Notes under the pieces: model-generated
Seen by the model: the letters and a program-made list of their open reading frames with translations, nothing else
What the model was told of the DNA's origin: nothing
The model's database searches: none
Shown: piece after piece, positions 1 to 9,377 of the stretch
How positions within the stretch are numbered: position 1 is the stretch's first letter
Layout of the letters: every line of letters begins with the position of its first letter
NCBI GenBank assembly: GCA_963738425.1
Contig: CAVTWT010000003.1
Span: 1-64,000 of the forward strand
From: CADEEN01 sp963738425
Lineage (GTDB): Bacteria > Pseudomonadota > Gammaproteobacteria > Burkholderiales > Burkholderiaceae_C
Direction: 5' to 3'
DNA length: 64,000 bases
Made by a program: the position numbers and the translations under genes

Positions 1-243
1 GCCGAAGGCTTCGACGAAGTGCTGGTGCGCGAGTGGCAGCCCGGACAGGTGCTCGATGACACACCGCCACCCGTTCGCCGTCAAGGCGCTGGTCACGCGC
101 GGCGAGCTCTGGCTGACCGAGGGCGAGCAGGTGCGCCACTTGAAGGCCGGCGACGGCTTCGAGCTGGCGCGCGATGTTCCGCATGCCGAGCGCTATGGCG
201 ACGAGGGCGCCACGTTCTGGGTGGCGCGGCGGCAACGGGTTGA
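1..243 (+). CDS. cupin-domain protein, 5'-truncated, frameshifted
   Basis: The 3' part of a small cupin gene whose start lies left of the window. The reading begins in frame 1 (AEGFDEVLVREWQPG), then needs one base removed near position 61 to continue as HPFAVKALVTRGELWLTEG and later AGDGFELARDVPHAER, which is the usual cupin pattern of two His/Glu-containing strands around a short linker. A second indel near 225-240 is needed to reach the TGA at 241-243, just before the next gene. Cupins of this size often act as mononuclear metal dioxygenases or isomerases or as sensory domains. Nothing here fixes the substrate. The coding nature is clear; the function is not. Confidence 0.6.
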   Translation, partial: AEGFDEVLVREWQPGQVLDDTPPPVRRQGAGHARRALADRGRAGAPLEGRRRLRAGARCSACRALWRRGRHVLGGAAATG

Positions 244-245
244 GC

Positions 246-1209
246 ATGAACCTGCGCCCGCTCGGCCGCTCCGGCCTCTCCACCGCGCCGCTGGCCTTCG
301 GCGGCAACGTCTTCGGTTGGACAGCCGACGAGGCGATGTCGTTTCGCCTGCTCGACGCTTTTGCCGGTGCCGGCTTCAACCTGATCGATACCGCGGACGT
401 GTACTCGCGCTGGGTGCCGGGTCACGCCGGCGGCGAGTCGGAGACGATCATCGGCCGCTGGCTGAAGAAGAGCGGCAAGCGCAACCAGGTGTTGATCGCG
501 ACCAAGGTCGGCAAGCCGATGGGCGAAGAGGGCACGGGCCGCACGGGCCTGTCGCCGAAGTGGATCCGACAGGCCGTCGATGATTCGCTGCGCCGTTTGC
601 AGACCGACCACATCGACCTCTACCAGTCGCACGACGACGACAAGGCCACGCCGTTCGAAGACACGCTGGGCACGTACGCCGATCTGATCCGTGCCGGCAA
701 GGTGCGCGCCATCGGCGCCTCCAACTTCACGGCGTCGCGCCTGGCGCTGGCGCTCGATGCGAGCGAGCGATTCGACCTGCCGCGCTACGAGACGCTGCAG
801 CCGCTGTACAACCTGGTCGACCGCGAGCCCTACGAAGCCGAACTGGAGCCACTGGTGCGCGCACGCGAAGTCGGCGTCATCAACTTCTTCGGCCTGGCGC
901 GCGGCTTTCTCACCGGCAAGTACCGCAGCGAGGCCGACCTGGCCAAGAGCCCGCGTGGGGGTGGCGTGAAGGACTATCTCAACGAGCGCGGCTTTCGCAT
1001 CCTGGCTGCGCTCGATGAAACCGCGGGCGCGCTGAACGCCACGCCAGCCCAGGTGGCGCTGGCGTGGCAGATGGCGCGGCCGGGCCTGACAGCGCCGATC
1101 GCCAGTGCGACGTCGGTGGCGCAATTCGAGGAGCTCGCTGGCGCCGCGTCGCTGCGTGCTCGACGCGCCGACCATCGCTGCGCTCGATCGCGCCAGCGCC
1201 TGGCGCTGA
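246..1209 (+). CDS. aldo/keto reductase, one frameshift near the 3' end
   Basis: NADPH-dependent aldo/keto reductase with a TIM-barrel fold, about 320 residues once repaired. It starts MNLRPLGRSGL at the ATG three bases after the cupin stop, so the two genes are probably co-transcribed. The catalytic tetrad is visible: Asp and Tyr in LIDTADVYSRW, Lys in LIATKVGK and His in DLYQSHDDD. Family-typical GASNFTASRL and LAWQMARPGLTAPIASAT follow. An extra base near 1155-1160 breaks the frame; removing it gives a normal C-terminus ending DRASAWR and the TGA at 1207-1209, and the span has exactly one base too many. The substrate cannot be told from sequence. Confidence 0.85.
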
Positions 1210-1216
1210 ACCGGAA

Positions 1217-1579
1217 TCAGCGCCGAATCCCGCCCGGCTCGAGCAGGAAGAATTGCGGCTTCAGGCCAGCCAGCGGGCCGCGCAGCTTGTCGATCTCGGC
1301 CGCGGGGCCATGGACTTCCAGCCGCGTGATGTCGGCGATCTTCAACGCTTCGCCGAGCAGCGCACCGACGTTGTCGAGGTGCGCGAGCATGGCGGCGGCG
1401 TCGTCATAGCCTTCGCGGCAATGCACGGTGTCGCCGTCGGAAGAAAACGCGTAGTGCACGCAGCCCTTCTCGGACTTCGTGCGCTCCACAAAGCCAGCCA
1501 TGCCGGCCTTGAACGCGGCGAGCTGGCCGGGCTTGACCTTGAAGTAGGGAACGAGCGTGCAAACGGTGTCGGCGGCCAT
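1217..1579 (-). CDS. antibiotic biosynthesis monooxygenase (ABM)-domain protein
   Basis: Small alpha/beta-barrel protein (about 120 residues) of the ABM/quinol monooxygenase type. Visible features are VCTLVPYFKVKPGQ at the start, a central FVERTKSEKGCVHYAFSS and REGYDDAAAMLAHLDN, matching the ferredoxin-like ABM core. Two in-frame ATGs exist at 1585 and 1579. I prefer 1579 because AGGAG lies 6 bases before it and would abut the first ATG. It is convergent with the aldo/keto reductase. Members of this family range from cofactor-free monooxygenases to heme-degrading or stress proteins, so the reaction is open. Confidence 0.8.
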   Translation of the reverse strand: MAADTVCTLVPYFKVKPGQLAAFKAGMAGFVERTKSEKGCVHYAFSSDGDTVHCREGYDDAAAMLAHLDNVGALLGEALKIADITRLEVHGPAAEIDKLRGPLAGLKPQFFLLEPGGIRR

Positions 1580-1736
1580 GGACATCTCCTGAGCGGGGAG
1601 ATGATGCTACGACTGGCGGGACGCCTTTCCAAGAGGTGCAGCCCCGGCCGGCGACCGTGCACAGTGCTCACTTCATCCGCCATCGTGTTGAGGCCACGCA
1701 GTCCAACAAGCCACCCTCGACGCTCACAATCCCGGC

Positions 1737-3564
1737 ATGGGTTCTCCCACCCCCGCCCGCACCAGTGAAGCACGCCGCCTGGCGCAGCAGGCCTGGAAGC
1801 TGCTCCACATCGACTCGGCGCGCGCGATCGAACTGGCCGACCAGGCGCTGGCCAAGGCGCTGGCGCGTGGTGATGCCGCCGGCGAGGGCTGGGCGCGGTT
1901 GGCAAGGGGCTTCCATCTGATCTACTTCGCGCGGCCGCGGGTTGCCGCGCCCGAGTTGCGTGCTGCGCAGCAGATCTTCGAGCGCCTGGGCGATGGGCCG
2001 GGCCGCATCCTGGCGCAGACCGGCCTGGCGCGCGGCTTGTGGCGCGAGGGCCGCTACGACGAATCGCTGCAGCTTGTGCTGGCGCTGCGCGACGAAGGCC
2101 TGGCCGTGCTGCGCCACGATCAGCGCGGCCTGCTGCTGAACGCGATCGCGGGCTGCTATTCGGCGCGCAACGAATCCGAGCAGGCCTTCGCCTACATGTA
2201 CCAGGCGCTGCGCGATGCGCCGCCGGCACGCGGCCATGGCTACGACGCGGTGCTGCATTGCAACCTCGCGCATGAGCTGATGCAGCTCGGCGACTACGAC
2301 GAGGCCTTGAAGCATGTCGAGGCCGGCCTGGCGCGTTTCGACCACGCCAAGAACCCACGGCTGGCCAGCGTGTTGTGGGTCAATCGCATCATCATCCTGA
2401 CCGAAGTCGGCCGCGCCGCCGAAGTGCTGCCCGACATCGAGCGCGTCGTCGCCATGCCCACCGATGCCAGCGGACGCGGCGCGCTGACGCCGCATTTCGA
2501 GACCATGGCCATTGCCGCCTTCAGCGCCGGCGACGTGGCGCTCGGGCGCCGGCTCGATCGAGCGTGCGCGCGAAGTCGAGCGCGAGCCGATCGTCGAGGA
2601 GCAGCTCGAACTGGCGCTGGCCGAAGCGCTGCTGGCCCGCGCCGAGGGCGATCTGCCGCGCGCCGCAGCGCAACTCGAAGCTGCGCACGACCGTGCCGCG
2701 GCAGGCGACCTCGGCGTCAGCCTGCGCGTGCGCTGCGCCGTGCACCTGCTGCAGTCGCAGGTGCTCGAAGCGCAGGGCGATGCGGCCGGCGCGCTGGCCG
2801 CCGTGCGCGAGTGGCAGCGCCTGTCGCAGGAGCGCGCGCAGCTGGCCTCGCGTGCCCACTACCAGGCCGCGGCCCTGCAGACCGAGCTGCTGCTGCTGCA
2901 GCACCAGCTCGATGAAAAAGACGCGCAGCGCCGCGCCACCGAACGCGCGCGCGCCGAGCTCGAAGCGGCCAACCAGGCGCTGTCGCAGAAGATGAGCGAA
3001 GTGCAGGCGCTGCAGGAAGCGTTGCGCCAGCAGGCCACGCGCGACGAATTGACCGGCCTGTTCAACCGCCGCCACCTGAACAACACGCTGCCGGCGATGT
3101 GGGCCCTGGCGCAGCGTGAACACAAACCGCTGGCCGCGGTGATCATCGACCTCGACCACTTCAAGCGCGTCAACGACGAGCGCGGCCACGATGCCGGCGA
3201 CCGCCTGCTCGCCGCCTTCGGCCGCGTGCTCGTGGCCAACCTGCGCAAGAGCGACGTTGCCTGCCGCTACGGCGGCGAAGAGTTCTGCGTGCTGATGCCC
3301 GAGACCGACGCCGCCGGTGCGCGGCGCAAGATCGCCGCGCTGCTCAAGCGCTGGCGCGTCGAGTCGCTGATGCAGGGTGCGGTGGGCGATGCCGGCACGA
3401 GCTTCTCGGCGGGCGTGGCCGATTCGCTGTGCGTGTCGACCAATTGGCAGGCCTTGCTCAAGCGCGCCGACGACGAGTTGCTGACCGCCAAACGCGCCGG
3501 GCGCAACCGCGTGCTCGTTGCCGAGGCGCTGACTACTCCGCGCCCGACTTGCCGAGCAGCGTGA
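1737..3564 (+). CDS. TPR-repeat diguanylate cyclase, one frameshift
   Basis: Cytosolic GGDEF protein of about 608 residues when repaired. Residues 1 to about 340 form helical tetratricopeptide-like repeats (for example GRYDESLQLVLALRDEG and LGDYDEALKHVEAGLA). A coiled coil of about 60 residues follows (QLDEKDAQRRATERARAELE). The C-terminal domain carries the active site YGGEEF with a second metal Asp in VIIDLDHFKRVND, and an RxxD inhibitory site (RKSD) five residues before it. It should make cyclic di-GMP with product inhibition. One extra base near 2555-2563 splits the gene; removing it joins DVALG to IERAREVEREP, and the span is one base over a multiple of three. There is no signal peptide or membrane segment. 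Confidence 0.85.
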
Positions 3565-3841
3565 AGTGCTCCACCACCGGCGGCGACGCGAAGAACGGCC
3601 CGACGATGGCGCGCCACTGCGCGAACAGCGGGCCCTGGCGGAAGCCGACGGTGTGGTCTTCGAGCGTGTCCCAGAAGATCGTCAGCACGTAGCGCTCGGG
3701 GCTCTCGATGCCTTTGTTGACCTTCCAGCCGCGAAAGCCCTTGGCCTGCGATACGACGGTCGTCAGGCCGCGCACGATGGCTTCATCGAACGCGGCCTGT
3801 TGCCCCGGCGCGATGCGGATCTCGGCGATTTCCAGGATCAT
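3533..3841 (-). CDS. ABM-domain monooxygenase-like protein
   Basis: A 102-residue protein of the ABM superfamily starting MILEIAEIRIAPGQQ. The core has FDEAIVRGLTTVVSQAKGF and VLTIFWDTLEDHTVGFR, where the Trp-Asp/His region is typical. Its ATG overlaps the TGA of the upstream ABC binding-protein gene by four bases, so the two are translationally coupled. Its 3' end overlaps the convergent diguanylate cyclase by about 32 bases. Coupling to a benzoate-type solute-binding protein suggests a role with an aromatic or acidic substrate, but this is inference. Confidence 0.8.
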   Translation of the reverse strand: MILEIAEIRIAPGQQAAFDEAIVRGLTTVVSQAKGFRGWKVNKGIESPERYVLTIFWDTLEDHTVGFRQGPLFAQWRAIVGPFFASPPVVEHFTLLGKSGAE

Positions 3842-5011
3842 GGCTTGCAGCCCCGGCCCGGATCGGCCAGTGCCTTCACCGCGACGCCGGTGACGACGTT
3901 GTAGTTGCCCTTGACCTCGCGCACGTAGAAATCCTGCGTCGGGTTGCGTTGCGGCGAGAGCGTGAACTTGCCGCGCGGGCTGTCGATCTGCGCCTTGTTC
4001 ATCGCCGCGTAGAGCGCATCCTTCTTGCTCAGGTCGCCCTTGACCGTGGCCAGGCCGATGGCCAGCATCTGCGCGGCGTCGTAGCCCTGCAGCGCGTAGA
4101 CGTCGGGGTTGACCTTGTAGGTCACGGCGAACTTGTTGCGAAAGGCCGTGTTGCGCGGCGTCTCGATGTTGTCGCCATAGTGCAGTGCGGTGATCAGGCC
4201 TTGCGCCGAGGCGCCCTGGGCTTCGAGCGTGCCGTCGGTGAGAAAGCCCGAGCCGACCAGCGGGATGCTCTTCTTCAGGCCCGCCGCGTCGTAGTCCTTG
4301 ACGAACTTGACGGCGCCGCCACCGGCGAAGAAGGCGAAGACCACGTCGGGCTTCTGCGACGCGATCTCGGTCAGCAGCGGCTGGAACTCGACGCCGGGGA
4401 ACGGCAGCGACAGATCCTTGATGATCTTGCCGCCGCCTTTTTCGAAGGCTTCGGTGAAGCCCTTGACGGTCTCGTTGCCGGCGGCGTAATTCCAGGTGAT
4501 CGTCATCGCCCGCTTGTAGCCCTTGCCCGCGGCGACGACGCCGGTGGCATAGCCCGGCTGCCAGTTGGAGAAGCTGCTGCGGAAGATGTTCGGCGCGCAT
4601 TGCGGCCCGGTGATCGCATCGGCGCCGGCGTTGGGCACGATCAGCAGCGTGCCGCTGTCCTTGGCCGCACGCGCCATCGCCAGCGCGACGCCGGAGTGCA
4701 CGGTGCCGACGATGACGTCGACGTTGTCGCGCTTGATCAGCTTGTTGACGTTGTCGGTGGCCTTGCTCGGCTCGCTCTCGTCATCGACCTTGAAGTACTG
4801 GATCGTGCGCCCGCCGAGCTTGCCGCCCTGTTCTTCGACATGCAGCTTGAAGCCGCGCTCGATCATGTCGCCGAGCGCGGCGAAGGTGCCGGTGGACGGC
4901 AGCATCAGGCCGACCTTGAGCGGCGGCTGCTGTGCCTGGGCGAAGGCGGTGGACGAGAGTGCGGCCACAGCGCAGGGCCGCGGCGGCTGACAAGGGGTGC
5001 GAGAAACGCAT
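3838..5011 (-). CDS. ABC transporter substrate-binding protein (LivK-like), frameshift in the signal peptide
   Basis: Periplasmic binding protein of the branched-chain-amino-acid (type I) fold, about 390 residues. It starts MRFSHPLSAAAAL; an extra base near 4976 interrupts the signal peptide, and without it the peptide reads LAVAALSSTAFAQAQQ with a normal cleavage site. Mature sequence: LKVGLMLPSTGTFAALG, KVDDESEPSKATDNVNKLI, VIVGTVHSGVALAMAR and TGPQCAPNIFRSSFSNW. It is a close paralogue of the protein at 20455-21612, which sits with a complete transporter in the benzoate operon; this copy has no permease beside it. Likely ligand: benzoate or a related aromatic acid, inferred from the paralogue. 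It overlaps the ABM gene downstream by four bases. Confidence 0.85.
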
Positions 5012-5263
5012 GGGCAAAAGCTCCTGGGTGAATGGCCACAGCATGCCTGTGGCGCTGCCGATCCGGCAACGGGGTTATCGCGGGGCTGGAGCGCCGCACT
5101 GTGCTCGCTGTCGGATCTGCCGATGCTCCTGCTCGACGCCGTCGGCGTGCACGGTCTCGATGGCAACGTCGATCGGAGTGGAATCCATCGCCAATGCTCT
5201 CTGCGGAAGTCAGTGGTCGATCAAAGCGTGTATATTTTTGACCCTTCTCGGAGGACATGAACC

Positions 5264-5632
5264 ATGACTGCTTCGTCTCGAGCGCCAGCCGCCAAACCAA
5301 AGCGCGCAAAAAGTGCGGTCCCCGAAGCCCGCAGCGTCCGGTCGAAATCGGTCGCTGCGAAAAGGGCCAAGAAGTCTGCAACCAACGTTGCCATCGCGAC
5401 AGAACTTGCGCCGGCGGTTGCCATTGCGTTGCTCGACAAGACCGAACAGTCACCAGGCGCTGCCGCGCCTGCGCTTGATTGTCTGGCTGCAGCGGCGGCG
5501 CCTTCGGAAACCACAGGCAAGGTGCGAGTGGAGCTCTTGTTCGAGAACGGGGCAGTGTTGCCCGTCGAGATGAGCAAGGCTGCGGGAGCAGCGCTCTCGA
5601 AGAGGCTTTCAGAGGAAGTGCCCAAGAAGTGA
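5264..5632 (+). CDS. hypothetical Ala/Lys-rich protein
   Basis: Predicted 122-residue protein, not recognised. The N-terminal half is Lys/Arg/Ala-rich (AAKPKRAKSAVPEA, SVAAKRAKKSATN). The C-terminal 40 residues look more folded: KVRVELLFENGAVLPVEM, then AGAALSKRLSEEVPKK. GGAGGA lies 8 bases before the chosen ATG, which supports this start over the out-of-frame ATG at 5257. The upstream 40 bases are unusually AT-rich for this genome (around 5230-5240, TATATTTTTGA), perhaps a promoter. No operon partner. The basic tail suggests nucleic acid or polymer binding, but that is speculation. Confidence 0.5.
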   Translation: MTASSRAPAAKPKRAKSAVPEARSVRSKSVAAKRAKKSATNVAIATELAPAVAIALLDKTEQSPGAAAPALDCLAAAAAPSETTGKVRVELLFENGAVLPVEMSKAAGAALSKRLSEEVPKK

Positions 5633-6021
5633 TTCGCCGCTCAAAGCGTTCGCGTGACGGCGGCTGGGCTCAACCTGTATGGCCCCAACGGTGCAACAGA
5701 CTCGACGACTAGCGCGACCCGGTCTTTGAGGGCGCTGGTGGATCGCCCTTGGCGATCCGCGCTGACTTTCCACCGCGGCCTGGAGGCAATCGAGTCGCAG
5801 TGAGGCACATGCAGGACAACAGCAGACGATCAGCTTGAGGAATCACGGCACGGCGCGAACCTCTCGCACTCGATCTCGCGGTTGCGGCACTGTCCGACAG
5901 ACGCGCCCTGGGGAGGTTCCTACAGTGGGCGAAGGCAGGGTTCCGTTGATCGGAATCGCGCGCCTGCGACTGCCACCCCCGCCGCCTGCGCCGCTGCCGC
6001 GCGCGCTCTTCAACGTGCACC
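5633..6021. other. 389-base intergenic stretch without a recognisable gene
   Basis: No open frame with convincing composition or a ribosome site was found on either strand here. The only structure seen is a perfect 8-base inverted repeat at 5740-5758 (GGATCGCC, loop CTT, GGCGATCC). The remainder is moderately GC-rich non-coding sequence that leads to the start of the GGDEF gene at 6022. Confidence 0.4.
5740..5758. terminator. possible hairpin terminator after the 5264-5632 gene
   Basis: Perfect inverted repeat GGATCGCC-CTT-GGCGATCC about 110 bases after the stop of the upstream gene. The stem is strong but no T-run follows, so it is either a weak or factor-dependent terminator or just a stable hairpin. 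Confidence 0.3.
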
Positions 6022-6927
6022 ATGACATCGTCTCTCACCGAAGCCTCAACCCCCTCTGGCACCCTGAACGCCCTGGAAGCGGCGCTGGATCAAAGCCACG
6101 ACGTCAAGGCCAAGGTGGAAGCCTGTGCCGAAGACTTGGCGTCAGCCAATGACAGCGTGAAAGTTCGCATTGCCGAGGGTGCGACCACGCTCCCGGCCAC
6201 GCAGGCGCTGCAGAACGGCGTGGCAGTCGAGCAGAAGGTGCAGGAGTGCGCCGATGATCTGCAGCAGGTCACTGACAACCTGGCCCACGGCATGGGGCAG
6301 GTCAAGCAGGTCGAGCAGGCTTTGAGCCGGTCTCGCGATGCGTTGGTCGAGTCCGAGGCTGCGCTGGAGACGTCGCGCCGGGCCGAGCGGGAGGCAAGCC
6401 GGCGCGCCATGCATGACCAGAAGACCGGCTTGCCCAACCGCACGCTGTTCGACGACCGGCTGGCGCAGGCCATTGCGGGCGCTGAGCGCCACGGCTGGAC
6501 GTTGGCAGTGATGTTCCTGGACCTCGATGGCTTCAAGATCATCAACGACACCCACGGCCATGCCGCCGGGGATTCGGTGCTGACGGTCGTGGCACAGCGC
6601 CTGCTGAGCCACGCGCGCGACGAGGACACAGTCTGCCGCAATGGTGGTGATGAGTTCCTCTACCTGCTGATCAATCCGACAGGCCGTGAGAACGTCGCGC
6701 GCATCGCAGGCCTCGTGCGCACGGCGATCGCGCACCCGATCGGCCTCGGTGCGCTGCAGCTCGAGATCACGCCAAGTATTGGCATCGCGCTCTACCCCGA
6801 TCACGGCACGAGCGGCGACACGCTGGTAGCCAATGCCGACGTGGCGATGTACCGCTCCAAGCAGCTTCGCACGCCTTGCGAGTTCTTCGAGGCGCCCGTC
6901 AGCCCTTCGGCGTCAGCAGCTTCATGA
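6022..6927 (+). CDS. diguanylate cyclase with coiled-coil N-terminus
   Basis: 301-residue GGDEF protein. Residues 1-130 are helical and coiled-coil-like (EQKVQECADDLQQVTDNL, VEQALSRSRDALVESEAAL) without membrane segments. The catalytic domain follows: DQKTGLPNRTLFDDRL, metal site MFLDLDGFKIINDTHGH, active loop NGGDEF and an RDED inhibitory site five residues before it. It should synthesise cyclic di-GMP. The last 29 bases overlap the convergent phasin gene. With the TPR protein at 1737-3564 this is the second GGDEF protein beside the benzoate island; no c-di-GMP phosphodiesterase is seen in the window. Confidence 0.88.
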   Translation: MTSSLTEASTPSGTLNALEAALDQSHDVKAKVEACAEDLASANDSVKVRIAEGATTLPATQALQNGVAVEQKVQECADDLQQVTDNLAHGMGQVKQVEQALSRSRDALVESEAALETSRRAEREASRRAMHDQKTGLPNRTLFDDRLAQAIAGAERHGWTLAVMFLDLDGFKIINDTHGHAAGDSVLTVVAQRLLSHARDEDTVCRNGGDEFLYLLINPTGRENVARIAGLVRTAIAHPIGLGALQLEITPSIGIALYPDHGTSGDTLVANADVAMYRSKQLRTPCEFFEAPVSPSASAAS

Positions 6928-7333
6928 ACTCGGCCATCTGTTCCTCGGCGCGCTTGGAGACGATGGCCAGCGTGTCGGCTTGCGCCTTGCGCGTGATCTC
7001 GGCCAGCTCGGCGAGGTCGGCCACGGCCTTGTCGTAGGCCTTCTTCGCCACCTCGGCGCGCTCGTGGGCGTTGGTCAGGCCGGCGCCGCCGAAGGCCTGC
7101 GTGGCCTGCTGCGCGTCGCGCATCGCCGTGGCCAGCATGTCGGACTGCTTGGCGGCGATGGCCTGCATGGCCTCGTAGGTGGCCTGGTTGGCGCGTGTCA
7201 CGGTCTCGATGTCGGCGCGGTGCGTCTCGGCGATCGACGCCATGTCGAGGCCCGGCACCTTGAACGATTCGAGGTTGCGCGTCAGCGCGGCGAAGGGGTT
7301 GGCGGGATCGAAGTCGGGTGTGTTCTTGGCCAT
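6899..7333 (-). CDS. phasin-family PHA granule protein
   Basis: 144-residue amphipathic helical protein starting MAKNTPDFDPANPFAALTR, with SKVPGLDM-type lead-in and long Ala/Gln/Lys helices (ANQATYEAMQAIAAKQSDML, ADTLAIVSKRAEEQMAEFM), typical of the phasin family that coats polyhydroxyalkanoate granules. GGAG precedes the ATG. It is the last gene of the leftward box operon, 25 bases after the thiolase. A phasin co-transcribed with benzoate ring cleavage fits the idea that acetyl-CoA from benzoate is stored as PHA; a PhaE/PhaC-like pair lies in the opposite operon (26.2-27.7 kb). Confidence 0.82.
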   Translation of the reverse strand: MAKNTPDFDPANPFAALTRNLESFKVPGLDMASIAETHRADIETVTRANQATYEAMQAIAAKQSDMLATAMRDAQQATQAFGGAGLTNAHERAEVAKKAYDKAVADLAELAEITRKAQADTLAIVSKRAEEQMAEFMKLLTPKG

Positions 7334-7358
7334 GGGGTTGTCTCCGTTGGGTTGAGGG

Positions 7359-8561
7359 TCAGACGCGTTCGAGCACGATCGCAATGCCTTGGCCGACGCC
7401 GATGCACATCGTGGCCAATGCATAGCGGCCCTGGGTCTTTTGCAGTTGGTTGATGGCGGTGGTGACCAGCCGCGCGCCGCTCGCTCCCAGAGGGTGGCCC
7501 AACGCGATCGCGCCGCCATTGGGGTTGACTCGCGGGTCGTCGTCTTGCAGGCCGAGGTCGCGCAGCACCGCCAGGCCTTGCGCGGCGAAGGCTTCGTTGA
7601 GTTCGATCACGTCCATCTGCGCCAGCGTCAGGCCGGTGAGTTCGAGCACCTTGCGTGTGGCGGGCGCCGGGCCAATGCCCATGATGCGCGGCGCCACGCC
7701 GGCCGTGGCCATGCCGAGCACGCGCGCGCGCGGCGTCAGGCCATGCTGCTTCGCAGCGACTTCGCTGGCCAGCAGCAGCGCGCACGCGCCATCGTTGACG
7801 CCGCTGGCGTTGCCGGCGGTCACGCTGCCGTCGGGCTTGACGACGCCTTTCAGCCGGGCCAGCGATTCGAGGCTGGTTTCGCGCGGGTGTTCGTCCTTGA
7901 CGACGATCAGCGGCTCGCCCTTCTTCTGCGCGATCGTCACCGGCGCGATCTCGGCGTCGAAGAAGCCGCTGAGTTGCGCGGCCACGGCCTTCTGCTGCGA
8001 CGCCAGCGCCATGCGGTCCTGCGCCTCGCGTTCGATCTTGTAGTCGGTGGCCACGTTCTCGGCCGTCTCCGGCATCGAGTCGACGCCGTACTGCTCCTTC
8101 ATCAGCTTGTTGATGAAGCGCCAGCCGATCGTCGTGTCGTAGACCGCGTTGCTGCGCGAGAACGCGCTCTCGGCTTTGGGCATCACGAAGGGCGCGCGGC
8201 TCATGCTTTCGACGCCGCCGGCAATCATCAACTGGGCCTCGCCGCTCTTGATGGCGCGTGCGGCCGTGCCGACCGCGTCCATGCCCGAGCCGCAGAGGCG
8301 GTTGATCGTGCCGCCGGGCACGTCTTTGGGCAGGCCGGCGAGCAGCAGCGACATGCGGGCGACATTGCGGTTGTCTTCGCCGGCCTGGTTGGCGCAGCCG
8401 AAGAGGACGTCGGTGACCGCGGCCCAATCGACGTTGGGATTGCGCGCCATCAGCGCGCGCAGCGGCACAGCGCCGAGGTCGTCGGTGCGCACCGATGACA
8501 GCGCGCCGCCGTAGCGGCCGATGGGGGTGCGGATGGCGTCGCAGATGAAGGCTTGAGTCAT
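7359..8561 (-). CDS. pcaF: 3-oxoadipyl-CoA thiolase
   Basis: 400-residue thiolase that should cleave 3-oxoadipyl-CoA with CoA into acetyl-CoA and succinyl-CoA, the last step of the box route. The nucleophile Cys is in GTINRLCGSGMDAV, the catalytic His in GGAIALGHPLGASGAR and the second Cys in MCIGVGQG. The stretch FAAQGLAVLRDLGL followed by DDDPRVNPNGG is characteristic of the PcaF/PaaJ branch rather than of acetoacetyl-CoA thiolases. It lies in the leftward operon between enoyl-CoA hydratase and phasin. The exact branch assignment needs a phylogeny. Confidence 0.88.
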   Translation of the reverse strand: MTQAFICDAIRTPIGRYGGALSSVRTDDLGAVPLRALMARNPNVDWAAVTDVLFGCANQAGEDNRNVARMSLLLAGLPKDVPGGTINRLCGSGMDAVGTAARAIKSGEAQLMIAGGVESMSRAPFVMPKAESAFSRSNAVYDTTIGWRFINKLMKEQYGVDSMPETAENVATDYKIEREAQDRMALASQQKAVAAQLSGFFDAEIAPVTIAQKKGEPLIVVKDEHPRETSLESLARLKGVVKPDGSVTAGNASGVNDGACALLLASEVAAKQHGLTPRARVLGMATAGVAPRIMGIGPAPATRKVLELTGLTLAQMDVIELNEAFAAQGLAVLRDLGLQDDDPRVNPNGGAIALGHPLGASGARLVTTAINQLQKTQGRYALATMCIGVGQGIAIVLERV

Positions 8562-8576
8562 GGCGTGTCGTGTCGT

Positions 8577-9377
8577 TCAGAGGCCTTCGAATTGTGGCGC
8601 GCGTTTCTGGTTGATCGCCGCAAAACCTTCGCGCGCGTCGGGGCCTGAGAAACCCAACATCTCCAGCGCCAGCGAATGTTCGAACGCCGGCCACGCGGTG
8701 CGCAGCCAATGGTTCAGACTGCGCTTGGTGAAGGCCAGCGCGGTCGGGCTGCCGGCCGCCAGTTGCAGCGCGATCCTGCGGGCCGTGGCTTGCAACTCAT
8801 CGTCTGGCACGGCGAGGCTGACCAGGCCGATGCGCTCGGCTTCGACGCCGTCGATGGTGTTGCACAGCAGCAGGTGGTACTTGGCCTTGGCCATGCCGCA
8901 CAAGAGCGGCCAGACGACGGCCGCATGGTCACCCGCGGCAACGCCGATCTTGGTGTGGCCGTCGATGATCTTGGCCTTGTGGCCGGCGATCGAGATGTCG
9001 GCCAGCAGCGCCACCGCCGCACCGGCGCCGACGGCCGCGCCGTTGATCGCGGAAACGATCGGGATGTCGCAATCGATCATGCCCTGCACGATGGCGCGGC
9101 CCTCGCGCATCACGCGCAGGCGCGCGGCGTGATCGTCGAGCATGCCTTGGACGACGTCGGGCGTGCCGCCGGCGCAGAAGCCCTTGCCGACGCTGCGCAC
9201 CAGGATCGCACGCACGCCGGGCGCCGCCGCCAGCCGCGCCCAGATCGTGCCGAGTTCGGCGTGGCCTTGTTGGTCGGTGAAGGGCATGCCGCCCTCGGGG
9301 CCGAAGACCAGTTCGGCCACGCCGTCGGTGCCGATGAAGGCCTGCAGGTGCGGGCCGAGGTTGAAGGTCTGGGTCAT
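8577..9377 (-). CDS. enoyl-CoA hydratase/isomerase family protein (PaaG-like position)
   Basis: 266-residue crotonase-fold protein: oxyanion-hole regions GKGFCAGGTPDV and AAVGAGAAVALLADISIAG, then HTKIGVAAGDHAAVVWP. Its ATG overlaps the stop of the upstream dehydrogenase gene by four bases. In the box pathway, 3,4-dehydroadipyl-CoA must be isomerised to 2,3-dehydroadipyl-CoA and hydrated; this and the hydratase at 10884 are the two candidates for those steps. Which one does which cannot be decided from sequence alone. Confidence 0.85.
   Translation of the reverse strand: MTQTFNLGPHLQAFIGTDGVAELVFGPEGGMPFTDQQGHAELGTIWARLAAAPGVRAILVRSVGKGFCAGGTPDVVQGMLDDHAARLRVMREGRAIVQGMIDCDIPIVSAINGAAVGAGAAVALLADISIAGHKAKIIDGHTKIGVAAGDHAAVVWPLLCGMAKAKYHLLLCNTIDGVEAERIGLVSLAVPDDELQATARRIALQLAAGSPTALAFTKRSLNHWLRTAWPAFEHSLALEMLGFSGPDAREGFAAINQKRAPQFEGL

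Noticed and set aside
5740..5758. Firm rho-independent terminator
   Set aside because: The stem is perfect but no T-run follows, so it is kept only at low confidence.
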